Below are positions 3,893-5,354 of a DNA stretch of 5,354 bases, in pieces. The position numbers and the translations under genes were made by a program. This DNA is from Pseudomonadota bacterium (GTDB lineage Bacteria > Desulfobacterota > WTBG01 > CAIYCZ01), in contig JAPLIX010000477.1 of the NCBI GenBank assembly GCA_026388865.1, positions 1-5,354 of the forward strand. Direction: 5' to 3'. Position 1 is the first letter of the stretch; each line of letters begins with the position of its first letter. The notes under the pieces were generated by a model that was not told where the DNA came from, did no database searches, and saw only the letters and a program-made list of their open reading frames with translations.

Positions 3893-5354
3893 TTAATCCC
3901 TCTGGACCATAACCCCAAAAATTTTAAAAATTATTCCATGCTCAATGTCCTGTCTGAAGCGGAATAATTCCTGCTGAAGAGCGGGGCTGGCCTGCGCTGT
4001 CAGGGCATTTATTACCGCCATTGCTTTTTGCATCGCATCCTCGCTTATCGCTGCTTTTCTTTTTGCCAGGCTACTTTTTATTGCAGGCAGTATGCCCCGC
4101 ATGAGCATGCGGGCCTGCTCTTTCAATCCCTCATTATGAGCAAAAATAGCGCTCACTTCAACGGCGTGTTTGTAATAAAGAGCCGTATACTGCCTTCCCT
4201 CACCGGTCTTTGCAAAGAGCTCATTTCTTAAAGCCCGCAGCGTGTTCAAATCCTGCCCGCGGTCACCCATGACTGTTTTTGCCGGGCAGCCACTGCCCGG
4301 CACCGTTGTGGTGGTTGTTGCATTTCCCTGATAGCGCAGGATGGTTCCGTTTTCGCCAGCGGCAAACACGCCGGCTTCAGCGCTTCCCCATAGGCTGTAG
4401 AGGGCGCTCGTTGTGCCGCTGTCAAGACAAACCCATTCCCTGCCGTCATAGTGCAGTATGGTGCCGCCTGGACCCACTGCATATACATCAGTGCCAGAGC
4501 TTCCCCACACGCTGGAAAAGCGATAGTCAAAATAGCCTGCCTTCCAGTCCATTCCATCAAAGTGCCAGATGATGCCGAAGGCCTTGCCCATCCCTTTATC
4601 ATAGCCATTGCCTGTGATAAAAATATCATTGCCCGCGCTTCCCCATATTCCTGATAACCATTCATATGAGCCTCCAACGCCAGGTATGAGTGACCAGTCT
4701 TTTCCGTCATAGCGAATAATCCCCCAGTCAGAGCTGACATATACATCGGTGCCTGAGCTGCCCCATACGCTGTTGAAGATGGTTGAGGACCAGTCCTCTT
4801 CAGTCGCGGTGATATTCATCCTGACCCAGGCAGCGCCGTCGTAATGAAGGATAGCCCCGTAGCCGACCGCGAACACATCGGCAGCGGAAGAACCCCACAC
4901 ATCACATAATGAATAATCAGTTCCCGAAAGAGGATGCGCCACCTGCGACCAGCAAAATCCATCGTAATGCAGTATCGTTGCCCCATCACCCACTGCATAT
5001 ACATCATCTGCAGAGCTTCCCCAGATGCTGGACATTTGAAGCGTGGTGCCGCTGGCAGCGCGCCCCCAGAAAAAACCATTATAGTGCAGGATGGTGCCGT
5101 CTTCGCCGACTGCAAAAATGTTATCCCGAGAGCTCCCCCAGATGTCGTATAAAATGCCGGAGGCAGCAGTCTGTTCCGGGACCCAGGTGTTTTTTGCCAC
5201 CAGTGCCGGCACTGCATCGAGAAACCCCGCGGCGCCTTTTGCATCCACCGTCTCAAGGCGGTAGTAGTATTTTGTCCTGTCTGCGACAGCGTTATCTACA
5301 AAGGTATAGAGCGTGCCATTAGAGGGTCCTATGGCCTTAACGGGAATAAAACTG
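3893..5354 (-). CDS. C-terminal part of a large surface-type protein: FN3-like end, seven WGSS propeller repeats, Cys-helical end module (5' partial)
   Basis: The frame is open to the right edge with no stop, so 486 residues are visible and the true start lies outside; GTG 5248 is internal. Residues 13-40 (GTLYTFVDNA...YYYRLETVDAKG) resemble the last strands of a fibronectin-III-like domain. Seven repeats of '[SD][IV]WGSS..D.[VIF][FY]AVG..G.ILHYDG..W' follow, with their Trp at 72, 111, 153, 197, 237, 283 and 322 (spacing 39-46), enough for one complete seven-bladed propeller. Repeats 4 and 5 are the most diverged. Next come a Thr-5 linker (346-350) and 'VPGSGCPAK' with C356. The final helical domain, with 'LNTLRALRNELF' and 'LYYKHAVEVSAIF', resembles C-terminal modules with an initial Cys (CFI-box-CTERM style) common on secreted deltaproteobacterial proteins. 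Surface or extracellular location is inferred. No enzyme motif is visible. Confidence 0.85.
   Translation of the reverse strand, partial: SFIPVKAIGPSNGTLYTFVDNAVADRTKYYYRLETVDAKGAAGFLDAVPALVAKNTWVPEQTAASGILYDIWGSSRDNIFAVGEDGTILHYNGFFWGRAASGTTLQMSSIWGSSADDVYAVGDGATILHYDGFCWSQVAHPLSGTDYSLCDVWGSSAADVFAVGYGAILHYDGAAWVRMNITATEEDWSSTIFNSVWGSSGTDVYVSSDWGIIRYDGKDWSLIPGVGGSYEWLSGIWGSAGNDIFITGNGYDKGMGKAFGIIWHFDGMDWKAGYFDYRFSSVWGSSGTDVYAVGPGGTILHYDGREWVCLDSGTTSALYSLWGSAEAGVFAAGENGTILRYQGNATTTTTVPGSGCPAKTVMGDRGQDLNTLRALRNELFAKTGEGRQYTALYYKHAVEVSAIFAHNEGLKEQARMLMRGILPAIKSSLAKRKAAISEDAMQKAMAVINALTAQASPALQQELFRFRQDIEHGIIFKIFGVMVQRD
4322..5146 (-). repeat. Coding repeat array: seven WGSS propeller units
   Basis: Seven imperfect in-frame units of about 117-138 bp lie in the propeller gene. 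Each begins near a codon block for [IV]WGSS or LWGSA and ends near ILHYDG or a variant of it. At DNA level the units are diverged (for example AGAGCTTCCCC against AGAGCTCCCCC on the plus strand), so they are not a recent tandem expansion. Unit 5 carries an insertion of roughly seven residues (YDKGMGK region). Confidence 0.8.

Noticed and set aside
4028..5322. Several 60-170 codon frames on both strands opposite or out of frame with the propeller gene
   Set aside because: They mirror the repeat structure of the propeller gene (similar peptides recur in the wrong frame) and lack independent support.

Overview
The window looks like chromosomal DNA from an anaerobic deltaproteobacterium (Desulfobacterota, in the style of sulfate reducers). 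I judge this from the dispersed repeats at the left end, an ISL3-type transposase remnant, the 'WGSS..D.[VI][FY]AVG..G.I.HYDG' propeller protein and its Cys-plus-'LR.LR...LYY' C-terminal module. The lineage is an inference from family style; no rRNA or housekeeping marker is present.

Left part (1-977): two short dispersed repeats (1-106, an imperfect hairpin element; 164-203, a GATTGCC/GGCAATC inverted repeat) lead directly into a gene for a divergent HemF-fold (aerobic coproporphyrinogen oxidase family) protein. That protein keeps the family outline but lacks the histidines expected in the metal/substrate motifs. A candidate terminator follows at 1140-1169.

Middle part (1200-2300): a minus-strand CspA-family cold-shock gene (1262-1462) has a strong intrinsic terminator (1208-1243) and a long AT-rich upstream region holding palindromes and a candidate promoter. 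To its right lie two weak coding relics on the plus strand: a 65-codon frame broken by an amber codon (1730-1927), and a clear membrane-helix plus coiled-coil small protein frame that has no start codon (2012-2218). The first overlaps one copy of a 54-nt repeat whose second copy is at 3711-3764.

Right part (2297-5354): a small exported protein of unknown family (2297-2725), the N-terminal stub of an ISL3-family transposase with an in-frame stop (2888-3124), a well-framed promoter and a gene for an exported MORN_2/YwqK-like repeat protein (3344-3700), and a minus-strand gene that runs off the right edge (3893-5354). That last gene encodes the C-terminal part of a large, probably surface protein: the end of a fibronectin-III-like domain, seven propeller repeats, a Thr linker, a Cys and a helical end module. 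A GTG at 5248 looks like a start but is internal.

No shared operon or pathway links the genes. The region reads as an accessory island of single-gene units separated by repeats and decayed DNA. I found no CRISPR array, tRNA, rRNA or defence system.
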